Shown here: one piece after another, positions 48,370-57,875 of the stretch
How positions within the stretch are numbered: the first letter of the stretch is position 1
Layout of the letters: every line of letters begins with the position of its first letter
Source: Bartonella senegalensis OS02
GTDB taxonomy: Bacteria; Pseudomonadota; Alphaproteobacteria; Rhizobiales; Rhizobiaceae
DNA length: 64,000 bases
Assembly (NCBI RefSeq): GCF_000312545.1
Contig: NZ_HE997540.1
Location: 133,908-197,907 of the forward strand
Reading direction: 5' to 3'
Translations under genes and position numbers: made by a program
Notes under the pieces: generated by a model
Databases searched by the model: none
What the model saw: the letters and a program-made list of their open reading frames with translations, nothing else
Told to the model about the DNA's origin: nothing

Positions 48370-48969
48370 TTAAATATTTCGACTTCCTGGCTTGACCGCT
48401 GGAAGTGCGGCAAGTTCAGCAGGAAGAGCATCACTAGCATAAGATGCTATCTCATATTCAGCAAGTGAAATCAACGGAACTCCGACATCAACCTTACCGC
48501 CAGAACGATCAAGAATACATGCGCTCGCCAATACATCTGCTCCTGCTGTCACCAGAGCCTCAATCGTTTCACGAATAGAAAGACCTGTTGTCACAATATC
48601 CTCAACAATGACAACCCGTGCGCCTTTCTTGATTTCAAAACGACGCAGCTCAAATATGCCATTTACACGCTCTACCCAAAGAGAAGGAATACCAAGATGA
48701 CGTGACGTTTCATAGGAAGGAATAAGACCACCAATTGCGGGACCAACTACATAATCAATTTCTCCCTCGACAGATTTTTTGATTTTTTCAGCCAATCCAC
48801 GACATAACTTCTCCGTCAAATCAGAGTGCATAAACACTTTTGCCTTCTGCATATAAGTAGCACTATGACGGCCTGATGTTAAAATAAAATGCCCTTCTAA
48901 AATAGCCTCTGCTTGCTTAAAAATATCAATCACATCTTGTGTATTCACTGCAAAATCTTCCTTTTTCAT
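48370..48969 (-). CDS. pyrE: orotate phosphoribosyltransferase
   Basis: 199 residues from the ATG at 48969. VVIVEDIVTTGLS is the PRPP-binding loop near residue 120, and ILTSGRHSATYMQKA and GPAIGGLIPSYE are typical. It makes orotidine monophosphate in pyrimidine synthesis. The start overlaps the rel stop (ATGA), showing translational coupling; an in-frame start at 49050 lies inside rel and is unlikely. Confidence 0.96.
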   Translation of the reverse strand: MKKEDFAVNTQDVIDIFKQAEAILEGHFILTSGRHSATYMQKAKVFMHSDLTEKLCRGLAEKIKKSVEGEIDYVVGPAIGGLIPSYETSRHLGIPSLWVERVNGIFELRRFEIKKGARVVIVEDIVTTGLSIRETIEALVTAGADVLASACILDRSGGKVDVGVPLISLAEYEIASYASDALPAELAALPAVKPGSRNI

Positions 48970-51191
48970 CCATGAACTCGCCTTACTGTATTCACCGAAC
49001 CGGCCTCTTTTAACTGAGAAAAAATACGATTCAAATGTTTTAAATCCCACACTTCCAGATCAATCATAATTTCTGTGAAATCCGGTGCTGTCCGGATAAA
49101 AGATAAATTTTGAATATTTGCATCATTAGCAGAAATCACTTGCGTAATTTCAGCCAAAGAACCGGGACTATTAACAGCCAAAATATTAATCCGAGCAGGA
49201 AAACGTTCACTCATTTGAGCATCAATATCCCAACGGATATCAATCCATCGCTCAGGCTGATCATCATATGCCATCAACGCCGAGGACTGTATCGGATAAA
49301 TAACGATCCCCGCCCCTGGTTGCATAATACCAACAATCCGATCTCCTGGCACTGCCCCTTCAGGAGAAAATCGTACAGGAATATCTCCACGGGTCCCTCG
49401 AATAGGTAATGCTTTGGATTGATGCTTCTCTGTCGTTGAATCCTTTTCATTTTCTGGAACTTTGAAAATCATACCTTGAGCATTTTCAATGTTAAACCAA
49501 CCCTCTTCTCCAGGTTTAAAAGAGGACTTTTGGACCACACGGTGATCTTGATAATCAGGATAAACCGCTTTAATCACATCAGCCGAAGGCAATTCACCAC
49601 GCCCAACAGCAGCCAATACATCTTCCACATCTTTATGTGCCAAACGTGGCAAAACTTGCTTAAGAACGTCTTTTGAAAATTGTTTTCCCATATATTCAAA
49701 CGAACGTTCGAGTATACGATATCCCAACCCTGAATATTGCTTGCGCACTGCTGTGCGGGTGGCTCGACGAATGGCTGAGCGTGCTTTACCTGTTACAACA
49801 AGAGATTCCCACGCTGCTGGTGGAATTTGAGCTTGTGAACGTATAATATCAACTTCATCACCATTTTTTAACTTTGTCATTAAAGGCATAATACGACCAT
49901 TGATTTTCACTCCAACACAAGAATCACCAATGTCGGTATGGACTGCATAAGCAAAATCAATAGGGGTAGCGCCTTTTGGAAAGGCAATTAATTGGCCTTT
50001 TGGAGTAAAACAAAAAACTTGATCTTGAAAAAGCTCAAGCTTTGTATGTTCTAAAAACTCCTCTGGATTATCTCCATCCGACAAAGATTGAATTGTTTGG
50101 CGTAACCATGCATAAGCATTGGTCTCATTCGATAACTTCGAAGTCGAATGATTAGAACCGTGATCTTTATAAATAGAATGTGCAGCAACACCGTATTCTG
50201 CAATTTCATCCATAGCAGCAGTTCTAATCTGTAGCTCTACCCGCTGCCTCGAAGGCCCTACAATCGTTGTATGAATGGAACGATAATCATTCTGTTTCGG
50301 AATAGAAATATAATCTTTAAAACGACCAGGTACCATGGGCCAAGTAGTATGAATAACACCAAGAGCACGATAACAATCATTCACTGTTTCAACAATAACC
50401 CGAAATCCAAAAATATCGGATAATTGTTCAAAAGATAACGCCTTATTTTCCATTTTGCGAAAGACGGAATAAGATTTTTTTTGACGGCTTTTAACATCTG
50501 CTTTAATGCCATTTTCGGAAAAAAGTTTTGTTAGTTCATTTTCAATCCTAGAAAGTAAATCACGGTTACGCTTTGATAATTCAGAAAGTCGATTAGTAAT
50601 CGTACGATACCCTTCTGGATTTAAATAAAAGAAAGAGAGATCTTCTAACTCCTCGCGCATATCCTGCATACCCATACGCCCCGCAAGTGGCGCATAAATA
50701 TCCATGGTTTCCTCAGCAATTCGTTGACGTTTTTCATCACGCATAACACCAAGGGTACGCATGTTATGAAGACGATCAGCAAGTTTCACTAAAAGAACAC
50801 GAACATCATCAGAAATGGCGATAAGAAGTTTGCGGAGATTCTCCGCCTGTACTGCCTTCTTCGATACAAGATCAAGCTTATTAAGCTTTGTTAGCCCTTC
50901 AACCAATTTACCAATTTCAGAGCCGAAAAGCTGATCAATTTCAGCCCGTGTAGCACTTGTGTCTTCAATTGTATCATGCAAAAGGGCAACGGCAATTGTT
51001 GCTTCATCCAACCGCATATCCGTTAAAATAGCAGCAACTTCTAAAGGATGAGAAAAATAAAGATCCCCCGAAGCACGCTTTTGGTGACCATGCTTGCGCA
51101 TTGCATAATCATAGGCCCTATTTAAAAGAGCCTCATCCACGTCAGACTTGTAACGTTGAACACGCCCAACAAGCTCACACTGACGCATCAT
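48966..51191 (-). CDS. rel: bifunctional (p)ppGpp synthetase/hydrolase
   Basis: 741 residues of the Rel/Spo family. The hydrolase HD domain is at the N-terminus (H48, then H72-D73 in LLHDTIEDT). The synthetase follows around residues 240-350 (FGFRVIVE, KDYISIPKQNDYRSIHT). TGS (VFCFTPKGQLIAFPKGATPIDFAY) and a C-terminal ACT domain complete it. Alphaproteobacteria have one such enzyme that controls the stringent response. It lies downstream of rpoZ and is coupled to pyrE. Confidence 0.97.
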   Translation of the reverse strand: MMRQCELVGRVQRYKSDVDEALLNRAYDYAMRKHGHQKRASGDLYFSHPLEVAAILTDMRLDEATIAVALLHDTIEDTSATRAEIDQLFGSEIGKLVEGLTKLNKLDLVSKKAVQAENLRKLLIAISDDVRVLLVKLADRLHNMRTLGVMRDEKRQRIAEETMDIYAPLAGRMGMQDMREELEDLSFFYLNPEGYRTITNRLSELSKRNRDLLSRIENELTKLFSENGIKADVKSRQKKSYSVFRKMENKALSFEQLSDIFGFRVIVETVNDCYRALGVIHTTWPMVPGRFKDYISIPKQNDYRSIHTTIVGPSRQRVELQIRTAAMDEIAEYGVAAHSIYKDHGSNHSTSKLSNETNAYAWLRQTIQSLSDGDNPEEFLEHTKLELFQDQVFCFTPKGQLIAFPKGATPIDFAYAVHTDIGDSCVGVKINGRIMPLMTKLKNGDEVDIIRSQAQIPPAAWESLVVTGKARSAIRRATRTAVRKQYSGLGYRILERSFEYMGKQFSKDVLKQVLPRLAHKDVEDVLAAVGRGELPSADVIKAVYPDYQDHRVVQKSSFKPGEEGWFNIENAQGMIFKVPENEKDSTTEKHQSKALPIRGTRGDIPVRFSPEGAVPGDRIVGIMQPGAGIVIYPIQSSALMAYDDQPERWIDIRWDIDAQMSERFPARINILAVNSPGSLAEITQVISANDANIQNLSFIRTAPDFTEIMIDLEVWDLKHLNRIFSQLKEAGSVNTVRRVHG

Positions 51192-51321
51192 ACGAGCATA
51201 TCCTTTATCTTTTTACAAACCTAACCTTATTAAACATGAAGATTTCATCAATAAAAGACCAAAAAATAACCGCTCTCGCATGACAACGTATACCCGCTCT
51301 CGATAATATAAATTGCCGCAA

Positions 51322-51720
51322 TTAATAATCGTCACTCTTCTCTGGAACAACCAAACCTTCGATACCTGCTAAAAGCTCCTCTTCAGACATATGATCGAAT
51401 GAACCTCTCTCTTCTTCCGAAGAAGTACCCAAAACACTTTCAGTTTCACTTGAATGAGTGATAAATTCGCTTGCCATTTCTGGCTCATCTACTTCCACAT
51501 GCTTTTGCAACGAATGAATAAGATCCTCTTTCAAATCAGCAGGAGAGAGCGTTTCCTCTGCTATTTCACGCAAAGCAACAACGGGATTTTTATCATTATC
51601 ACGATCAACCGTAATCTGGGCACCCTGTGAAATTTGACGCGCCCGATGTCCAGCTAAAAGCACCAATTCAAAACGATTATCGACTTTATCAATACAATCT
51701 TCTACCGTTACACGGGCCAT
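51322..51720 (-). CDS. rpoZ: RNA polymerase omega subunit
   Basis: 132 residues. The start [30 protein letters not shown]-type omega core is complete, followed by a longer acidic, Glu/Ser-rich tail (residues ~70-132) usual in rhizobia. Omega stabilises RNA polymerase and forms a (p)ppGpp site in other Proteobacteria. It is followed by rel after 130 bases, linking the alarmone enzyme to its target. Confidence 0.95.
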   Translation of the reverse strand: MARVTVEDCIDKVDNRFELVLLAGHRARQISQGAQITVDRDNDKNPVVALREIAEETLSPADLKEDLIHSLQKHVEVDEPEMASEFITHSSETESVLGTSSEEERGSFDHMSEEELLAGIEGLVVPEKSDDY

Positions 51721-52295
51721 TTATGCCTCTTTCTTAAAGATTAAAAATTTCATAACGAGTATCAAATATATACAATAATCAAAATAAAACACAAGAAAAA
51801 CAACACAAACTTTAATATTTTTTATTCAAAAGCTTATTAAAGAAAATTCTTGGAAGCTTTATAAAAAGCGCATAACCTCTTTGAGATCATTATCAGTACC
51901 ACTTAAAAAAATTCAAGAAAAGCTTATTCAAAAAAGAACTCCCCTCATTTGACAAAATGACTCGCTTTAGAGACTTTGTCTTTAATATAGGGAATATCAA
52001 CCATTCTAAATTCTTAAAAGTTCCTGCGTAAATCACAACAGTTTTATGTACACTTTTTATGATAAAATATTTATTCAGAATAAAGGGTTTTTATCCCATT
52101 AACACCTTAATTCATCGAATACATCACTAAAAGAGTGCTTCTCTTTGTAAAATAACCGGCCAATGATTTTCTGTTAAACTCTCTTAAAAGAAGAGCGCGT
52201 GATTTATTATTATAGGTTGTTTACAAAGACACAATCGGTCATAAAGCTTATAAAAAACTGGAAAAATGTCTATAAAATGATTGATAGCTTCTCAC
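51721..52295. other. intergenic region between rpoZ and the UDG gene
   Basis: 575 AT-rich bases with divergent promoters expected at both ends. I see no coding frame, tRNA or clear repeat. Confidence 0.45.
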
Positions 52296-52964
52296 ATGAA
52301 TAACCAATTAACATCGCTTTGCCCAGAACCACCGCAAAACTGCAATTTATGCCCACGTTTACACAAATTTATCTCTGACTGGCGTGTAAAAGAACCGAGC
52401 TGGCATAATGCTCCTGTGCGTCCATTCTTTCCCTATAAAGGGGCAGAGACAACACGTCTTCTCATTGTCGGTCTTGCTCCTGGATTACGCGGCGCAAATC
52501 GAACTGGACGCCCGTTTACTGGTGATTATGCTGGATACCTGCTTTATTCTACTTTGAAAAAGTTCGGTTTTGCCCAAGGAACATTTGAAGAAAGAGCTGA
52601 TGACACCCTTGAACTGATTGATACGGCAATTGTGAATTCAGTTCGTTGTGTCCCCCCAGAAAATAAACCTACTAGTGCAGAAATTAACACTTGCCGATAT
52701 TTCTTTTCACCTCTTTTAACAAATCTTCCCAAACTTAAAGCTGTTATCACCCTCGGTACCATTGCACATCATTCAACACTTCGTGCCCTCAATGCAAAAA
52801 TTCTAGCCCATCCCTTTGGACACGGACAAATAAACAACATCGGCAGATTACGCATCTTCTCAAGTTATCACTGTTCACGCTATAATACTAACACTGGTCG
52901 CTTAACGGATGCCATGTTCCATCAGATTTTCGAAGCAGCAAAAACATATCTCGATCACTGCTGA
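52296..52964 (+). CDS. uracil-DNA glycosylase, family 5-like (UDGb)
   Basis: 222 residues. GLAPGLRGANRTGRPFTGDYAG matches motif A of the iron-sulfur UDG superfamily with the family 5 Ala in place of the Asp of family 4, and HPFGHG near the C-terminus resembles the second motif. CNLCPRL near the N-terminus plus later cysteines (SVRCVPP, NTCRYF) fit the 4Fe-4S cluster. It would remove uracil or deaminated bases from DNA. The ATG at 52296 is chosen; a TTG at 52281 would add five residues. Confidence 0.88.
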   Translation: MNNQLTSLCPEPPQNCNLCPRLHKFISDWRVKEPSWHNAPVRPFFPYKGAETTRLLIVGLAPGLRGANRTGRPFTGDYAGYLLYSTLKKFGFAQGTFEERADDTLELIDTAIVNSVRCVPPENKPTSAEINTCRYFFSPLLTNLPKLKAVITLGTIAHHSTLRALNAKILAHPFGHGQINNIGRLRIFSSYHCSRYNTNTGRLTDAMFHQIFEAAKTYLDHC

Positions 52965-53010
52965 CATCTTCTTAAAAGCGTTATAATAAAGGACATACAA
53001 ACCAGTCCTG

Positions 53011-53487
53011 TCATCCATATCTTTTTAAAAGTCTTGCTTTTTCACGCCCCCAATCACGTTTCTTTTCCGTTTCACGCTTATCATGAAGCTTCTTCCCACG
53101 TGCCAAAGCAATCTCTAACTTCACGCGCCCTCGTTCATTAAAATAAAGCTTAAGCGGAACAAGTGTCATTCCTTCACGAGAAGTTGCATTAAAAAAACGC
53201 GCCATCTCACGTTTTGAAATTAATAATTTACGCAAACGACGCGGCTCATGATTAAAACGATTAGCCTGCGTATATTCAGGAATATAGCTGTTCACTAACC
53301 ATAATTCCCCATTCTCAAAGCTGGCATAACTTTCAGCAATATTGGCATGATTGGAACGCAAAGACTTCACCTCTGCTCCCTGAAGTACCAGACCTGCCTC
53401 AAGATTATCGAGAATTTCATAATTAAAACGGGCTTTACGATTATCCGCAATTATTTTTCGTACTGGCGCGTTATTTTTTTTGTTCAT
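53011..53487 (-). CDS. smpB: SsrA-binding protein
   Basis: 158 residues. [28 protein letters not shown] and [16 protein letters not shown] are diagnostic for SmpB. With tmRNA it frees stalled ribosomes. It follows dapA by 17 bases, an order seen in other rhizobia. tmRNA is not in this window. Confidence 0.97.
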   Translation of the reverse strand: MNKKNNAPVRKIIADNRKARFNYEILDNLEAGLVLQGAEVKSLRSNHANIAESYASFENGELWLVNSYIPEYTQANRFNHEPRRLRKLLISKREMARFFNATSREGMTLVPLKLYFNERGRVKLEIALARGKKLHDKRETEKKRDWGREKARLLKRYG

Positions 53488-53504
53488 GGCTACAGTATAT
53501 CACT

Positions 53505-54389
53505 TCATTCTTTAAGCAAACCTGCATGGTGCAAAGCTGCATCAATAATCTGCTTTGTGGTATCCGAAAGTGGAACAATGGGTGAGCGAACACCAGCGCC
53601 ACAAAGCCCTAATTTTGCAGCGGCATATTTAATACCGGCAGGACTTGGTTCAATAAACACCGCACGATTGAGAGGCATGAGAAGATCATTTAATGTGAGG
53701 GCTGTTTTATAATCACCACGCAAACAAGCCGCATGAAGCTCTGCACAAAGTTTTGGAGCAACATTGGACGAAACAGAAATACACCCCACACCCCCATGCG
53801 CATTAAAGCCTAATGCTGTACAATCGTCACCAGAAAGCTGGACAAAATCTGTACCACACTTTTCACGTTGTTCACTGGCACGTTCAATTTTGCCAGTTGC
53901 ATCCTTCACACCAATGATATTTTTAAAATCGCGACAAAGATCTTTCATCGTCTCCCCAGCCATATCGATCACAGAACGACCGGGAATATTATAAATTATA
54001 ATTGGGATCGAAATCGCTTTCGCAATAGAGGAAAAATGTGTGTATAATCCCCTCTGATTAGGCCTATTATAATAGGGAGTGACAACCAAGACTGCATCTG
54101 CACCTGCTTTCTCTGCATGCTGTGCAAGCTCTACAGCTTCACTTGTGCTATTTGAACCTGCTCCAGCAACAACTGGAACACGCTTAGCAACCTGCTCGAC
54201 ACATAATTCTATAATCCTCTTATGTTCTTCATGAGTTAATGTTGGTGATTCACCCGTTGTACCAACAGGACTTACACCATGAATACCCTGCGTAATCTGC
54301 CATTCGACAAAATTGCAAAATGCTTTCTCATCAATAGCGCCATTATCATCAAACGGTGTGATAAGCGCGGTCACAGCTCCCTTGAGCAT
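53505..54389 (-). CDS. dapA: 4-hydroxy-tetrahydrodipicolinate synthase
   Basis: 294 residues of an eight-stranded barrel. The Schiff-base K162 is in GVKDATGK, Y133 in IIYNIPGR, and the GTTGES motif is at 43-48. It condenses pyruvate with aspartate semialdehyde in lysine and diaminopimelate synthesis, feeding peptidoglycan. It is divergent from the lytic transglycosylase gene, with a 250-base gap. Confidence 0.97.
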   Translation of the reverse strand: MLKGAVTALITPFDDNGAIDEKAFCNFVEWQITQGIHGVSPVGTTGESPTLTHEEHKRIIELCVEQVAKRVPVVAGAGSNSTSEAVELAQHAEKAGADAVLVVTPYYNRPNQRGLYTHFSSIAKAISIPIIIYNIPGRSVIDMAGETMKDLCRDFKNIIGVKDATGKIERASEQREKCGTDFVQLSGDDCTALGFNAHGGVGCISVSSNVAPKLCAELHAACLRGDYKTALTLNDLLMPLNRAVFIEPSPAGIKYAAAKLGLCGAGVRSPIVPLSDTTKQIIDAALHHAGLLKE

Positions 54390-54639
54390 GATAAACTCCC
54401 TGTAATGTTCGCTTTATTTTTTAAAATCGCCTTGTATAAATTGCCCCTGATAGAGCATAATCTTGCTCTCTCACTGAAGCAAGATGAATTTCATAAAAGC
54501 TTTTACAAGATCAGCATTTCTCTCCTTTAATTCCGAAAATTTCTTTAAAATATCAGTCAGCATTAACGCGTTTTTCATGCTTGTATCCTATAAAGATTTG
54601 AGTGTTTCAAAAAAGTAAGCTCTCAAGGTCTTTATCTCT

Positions 54640-56745
54640 ATGCATGCATTCTTCGCCTCTTTTTTCGTATCAACCTTTACTGCACTTATACTTGAAGCAA
54701 CAATTTTATTTTCAAGTGCCTGTGCACAAACAACTGTTTTACACCAAAAAGTACCAATCCCTCTGGTTCGCCCTACCGTCTTTGTCATAGACAAAGAAGA
54801 TATAAAACCTTTTAGACAGATTCACACAACAACCCATAATATTCTTACATTCAATAACACTTCCACACTCAAACAACTTAAAGAGGGCTTAGATGCACTT
54901 TCAAACAATAATATTGCAAAAACGATCAGTCTTCGTAATGCAATGGAAAAGAACAACCTTGATCGGCATATTTTGACATGGGCAATCGGGATATCAAGCC
55001 AAACCAATGTGCCCAGCTCTGAAATATTCAGTGCAATCAATGAATTAAAAGGATGGCCAGGCATAACTACGATGCAACGCAATGCTGAACTTGCTTTTAT
55101 CAATGAAACACATTTGGCGTCGGTGATTATCCAAAAATTTACTCATCATTTACCGCTTACAGCACAAGGTATGGCAACATACGCTAAAGCACTTATCACA
55201 ACTGGGCAAACTGCTCGTGCTCGGCAAATCATTGCGCCATGGTGGTATAAAACGAAGCTCAACGCACAAGAAGAGGAGTTTGTTCTTAAAAATGCAAAGA
55301 CAGCGTTACAGCCTATTGATCATCTAAAACGCATGCAATTTATGCTTTATGCAAATCGGTTTGATGCAGCTGAACGCGTTGCAAAATTAGCTCATGCTCA
55401 ATCTCTTTTAAAGGCTTTTGTTGCAGTTGAAAAAAATGATCCTCAAGCAGCACAAAAATTACACGCTGTAGAACGATCCTGGAAAAAAAATCCCCTCCTC
55501 CATTTTGCTCACGTTCGTCATCTTCGTCGAACTGGACAATATAATGAAGCCGCAATACGCATGATGAGAATACCAAAAGATATCTTACGTCTTATGAACC
55601 CTCACGCCTTATGGAAAGAACAACGCGCCCTTTCTCGCGAAATGCTCGATCTAAACAAACCTAAAATTGCTTATCAACTCGTTGCAACACATATTGCTAT
55701 GCCCTCTTCATTGGCAGTCGATGCTGAATTTCATGCAGGATGGTATGCACTACGGTTTCTTCATAATCCTCAATTGGCAATGCAGCATTTTTCCCGTATT
55801 CCTCAATTGTCTTCTGCACCTCTTTCCGCATCGCGTGGGTACTACTGGATGGGACGAACAGCGGAGATTCTCGGTGAACATACAAATGCCCAGCATTATT
55901 TTCATCGCGCTGCCCATTTTGGTGCAACTTATTATGGTCAAATAGCGGCTTCACGACTTAATCAAAAGGAGCTCAAAATCTCCTTTCCCAAACCAACAAT
56001 CGCTGAGCGACAACGTTTTAACGCGCGAAAAGCCATTCACGCAATTCAACGTCTTGAATCAGCTGGTTATGCTGATCTTGCTAAAATTTTTTATAGAGAA
56101 CTTGGAGAAAAGATAGAAAGTCCTGGTGAATTAGCTCTTCTGGCTGTTATGGCAGAAAAAAATGGTGACTATTATACAAGCCTTAAAATTGGGAAAAACG
56201 CTGTTGTTCAAGGGAAAAATGTCGGTGCACTATCCTACCCTCTCGGTGCTATAGCAGCCCCTGCCAATATCCCCGTAGCAGGAAAAGCGCTTATCTATGC
56301 CATCGCACGCCAAGAAAGCGAATTTAACCCAACAGCCATATCAAAAGCAGGTGCAAAAGGTATCCTCCAATTACTCCCCGCTACAGCAAAAGAACTTGCA
56401 AAAAAGCATGCAATCACTTGGTCTCCCAAAAAATTCAGCAGTGATGCCAGCTATAATGCTATGTTAGGTGCCCATTTTATAAGTGAACAATTGGAACGTT
56501 TTAATGGATCTTATATATTGACCCTTATTGGTTATAACGCGGGCCCGCGTCGTGTTAACGAGTGGATAAAGCGTTATGGTGATCCTCGAGGACAACCCCT
56601 TGATAAAGTTATCGATTGGATTGAACGCATCCCCTATACAGAAACACGTAATTATGTGATGCGTGTTATGGAAAATTATGGAGTCTACAAAGCAAGACTC
56701 ACCGGAAAAACAGACATAAAATCTGATCTCCTTTCCGGTCGATGA
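54640..56745 (+). CDS. slt: soluble lytic murein transglycosylase
   Basis: 701 residues. A signal peptide (STFTALILEATILFSSACAQ) is followed by a long alpha-helical ring region (about 60-530) with repeated AExxY-type helices, then the catalytic SLT domain near residue 545: AIARQESEFNPTAIS, GAKGILQLLP, and GYNAGPRRVNEWI. The catalytic Glu is in RQESEF. It cleaves glycan strands with formation of 1,6-anhydromuramic acid. It converges with tonB. Confidence 0.92.
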   Translation: MHAFFASFFVSTFTALILEATILFSSACAQTTVLHQKVPIPLVRPTVFVIDKEDIKPFRQIHTTTHNILTFNNTSTLKQLKEGLDALSNNNIAKTISLRNAMEKNNLDRHILTWAIGISSQTNVPSSEIFSAINELKGWPGITTMQRNAELAFINETHLASVIIQKFTHHLPLTAQGMATYAKALITTGQTARARQIIAPWWYKTKLNAQEEEFVLKNAKTALQPIDHLKRMQFMLYANRFDAAERVAKLAHAQSLLKAFVAVEKNDPQAAQKLHAVERSWKKNPLLHFAHVRHLRRTGQYNEAAIRMMRIPKDILRLMNPHALWKEQRALSREMLDLNKPKIAYQLVATHIAMPSSLAVDAEFHAGWYALRFLHNPQLAMQHFSRIPQLSSAPLSASRGYYWMGRTAEILGEHTNAQHYFHRAAHFGATYYGQIAASRLNQKELKISFPKPTIAERQRFNARKAIHAIQRLESAGYADLAKIFYRELGEKIESPGELALLAVMAEKNGDYYTSLKIGKNAVVQGKNVGALSYPLGAIAAPANIPVAGKALIYAIARQESEFNPTAISKAGAKGILQLLPATAKELAKKHAITWSPKKFSSDASYNAMLGAHFISEQLERFNGSYILTLIGYNAGPRRVNEWIKRYGDPRGQPLDKVIDWIERIPYTETRNYVMRVMENYGVYKARLTGKTDIKSDLLSGR

Positions 56746-56900
56746 CAATGAGAAAACCTCGACCCAAGAAAAAATAGTTTGTTCCGTTTCATTAAATTAT
56801 AGACCACAACATCATAGAAATTGTAAACATGAGAAGTGTAAAATAACCAAAAAAAACCTTTAACATCAGCTAAATATCAAAGATACTCGGATAATTTTAT

Positions 56901-57683
56901 TCACTTTTGATGGGGGGGGGGTGGAAAAGAGCCAACACGTTGAAGTGCCATCATGGCTAATCGATCAAGTTCTGGATCACCAGCAGAAACTATAATACGA
57001 CTAGAAAAAATATTCCCCTGTTCGTGCACCTTAAATTCTAACTTCACTGTTCCTTTTGCACCACTGGTACGCTGTTTTACAACATAATTTTTTTGCTTTT
57101 CCAATTGTTCCTGTACTTTTGCCAACCATTTGACCAACACTGCGTCCTCAAGGGCTGCTATACGATTGATCTGACTAGTGTTAGAAGAACGTGTCTTTAA
57201 AGTGGAATGTTTTACTAAAGTCTTGAGTATCGGTTTTTTAATGAGTTTATGCTCCACTTTTGCAGGAAGAGATTCTTCCAAAGGTTTGAGAAGTGAAAAA
57301 TCATCTTTTTCTTCATTCTGTTGAGGCTCTTCGGGTTGAACTTCTTCTTCTGATTCCAATATCTCTGACTCTTGCTCTGGAAGATCAGGCTGCAGCACTT
57401 CTGGCTCTGTACTTACATTCGATAAATCTGCATCAAGATCTAGCGTATTTGTATCGATATCTGGAAAGACAGTTTCTTGCACAAGAGTCAGCATAATCGT
57501 AGAAGAAAGCTTGCCATTACGGACACCAGTACTCGAAAAATAAAACTGTGCTGCTAATGCTATATGCAAAAGGGAAGCGCCCAAAAACGCACCAATCCAC
57601 AGAGCTAATAACCGCCTTGTACCTGAAAAATTCATCACTTTTTCCGACGCTCTTCTAAGCTTAATATTGGTGTTCAATTTCAT
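56901..57683 (-). CDS. tonB: TonB energy-transducing protein, C-terminus frameshifted at a C10 tract
   Basis: 260 residues as read. A basic start, one membrane anchor (about 24-47), a Glu/Pro-rich periplasmic spacer (EEVQPEEPQQNEEK), and a C-terminal TonB domain beginning LAKVQEQLEKQKNYVV, with GTVKLEFKVHEQG and DRLAMMALQRVGSFP. The end is abnormal: a run of ten C on the coding strand gives PPPPHQK and a stop. With eleven C the frame would read PPPPPSKVNKIIRVSLIFS, which has the final beta strand expected of TonB. It is divergent from hutA and would power heme uptake. Confidence 0.92.
   Translation of the reverse strand: MKLNTNIKLRRASEKVMNFSGTRRLLALWIGAFLGASLLHIALAAQFYFSSTGVRNGKLSSTIMLTLVQETVFPDIDTNTLDLDADLSNVSTEPEVLQPDLPEQESEILESEEEVQPEEPQQNEEKDDFSLLKPLEESLPAKVEHKLIKKPILKTLVKHSTLKTRSSNTSQINRIAALEDAVLVKWLAKVQEQLEKQKNYVVKQRTSGAKGTVKLEFKVHEQGNIFSSRIIVSAGDPELDRLAMMALQRVGSFPPPPHQK
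56912..56921. repeat. homopolymer tract of ten G (C on tonB coding strand)
   Basis: Ten consecutive G on plus, flanked by T on both sides, near the 3' end of tonB. It is the longest G/C run seen in this AT-rich window and is in a position where a one-base change alters the TonB C-terminus. Confidence 0.9.
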
Positions 57684-57717
57684 TAAAACAGGCTATTTTG
57701 AAATTGCAACTTTTTTC

Positions 57718-57746
57718 TTGACTGTTTTTATCATGTTTAATATGGT
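57718..57746 (+). promoter_or_regulatory. candidate hutA promoter
   Basis: TTGACT at 57718-57723, then 17 bases, then TATGGT at 57741-57746, a sigma-70-like pair about 130 bases before the hutA ATG. It lies in the divergent tonB-hutA gap, where an Irr/Fur/RirA type operator might be expected, but none is clearly seen. Confidence 0.35.
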
Positions 57747-57875
57747 TTTCTGGTGATTTTGTGCTAACGTCAAATCATTTCTGCTTGGCTGGCTAGTTTT
57801 GATCAGTGAGTCAAGCGTTTTTATATGTGGGTTTAAAACTTAGAGGGGGTGTTTAACAAAAGGTTATGATGTGTT

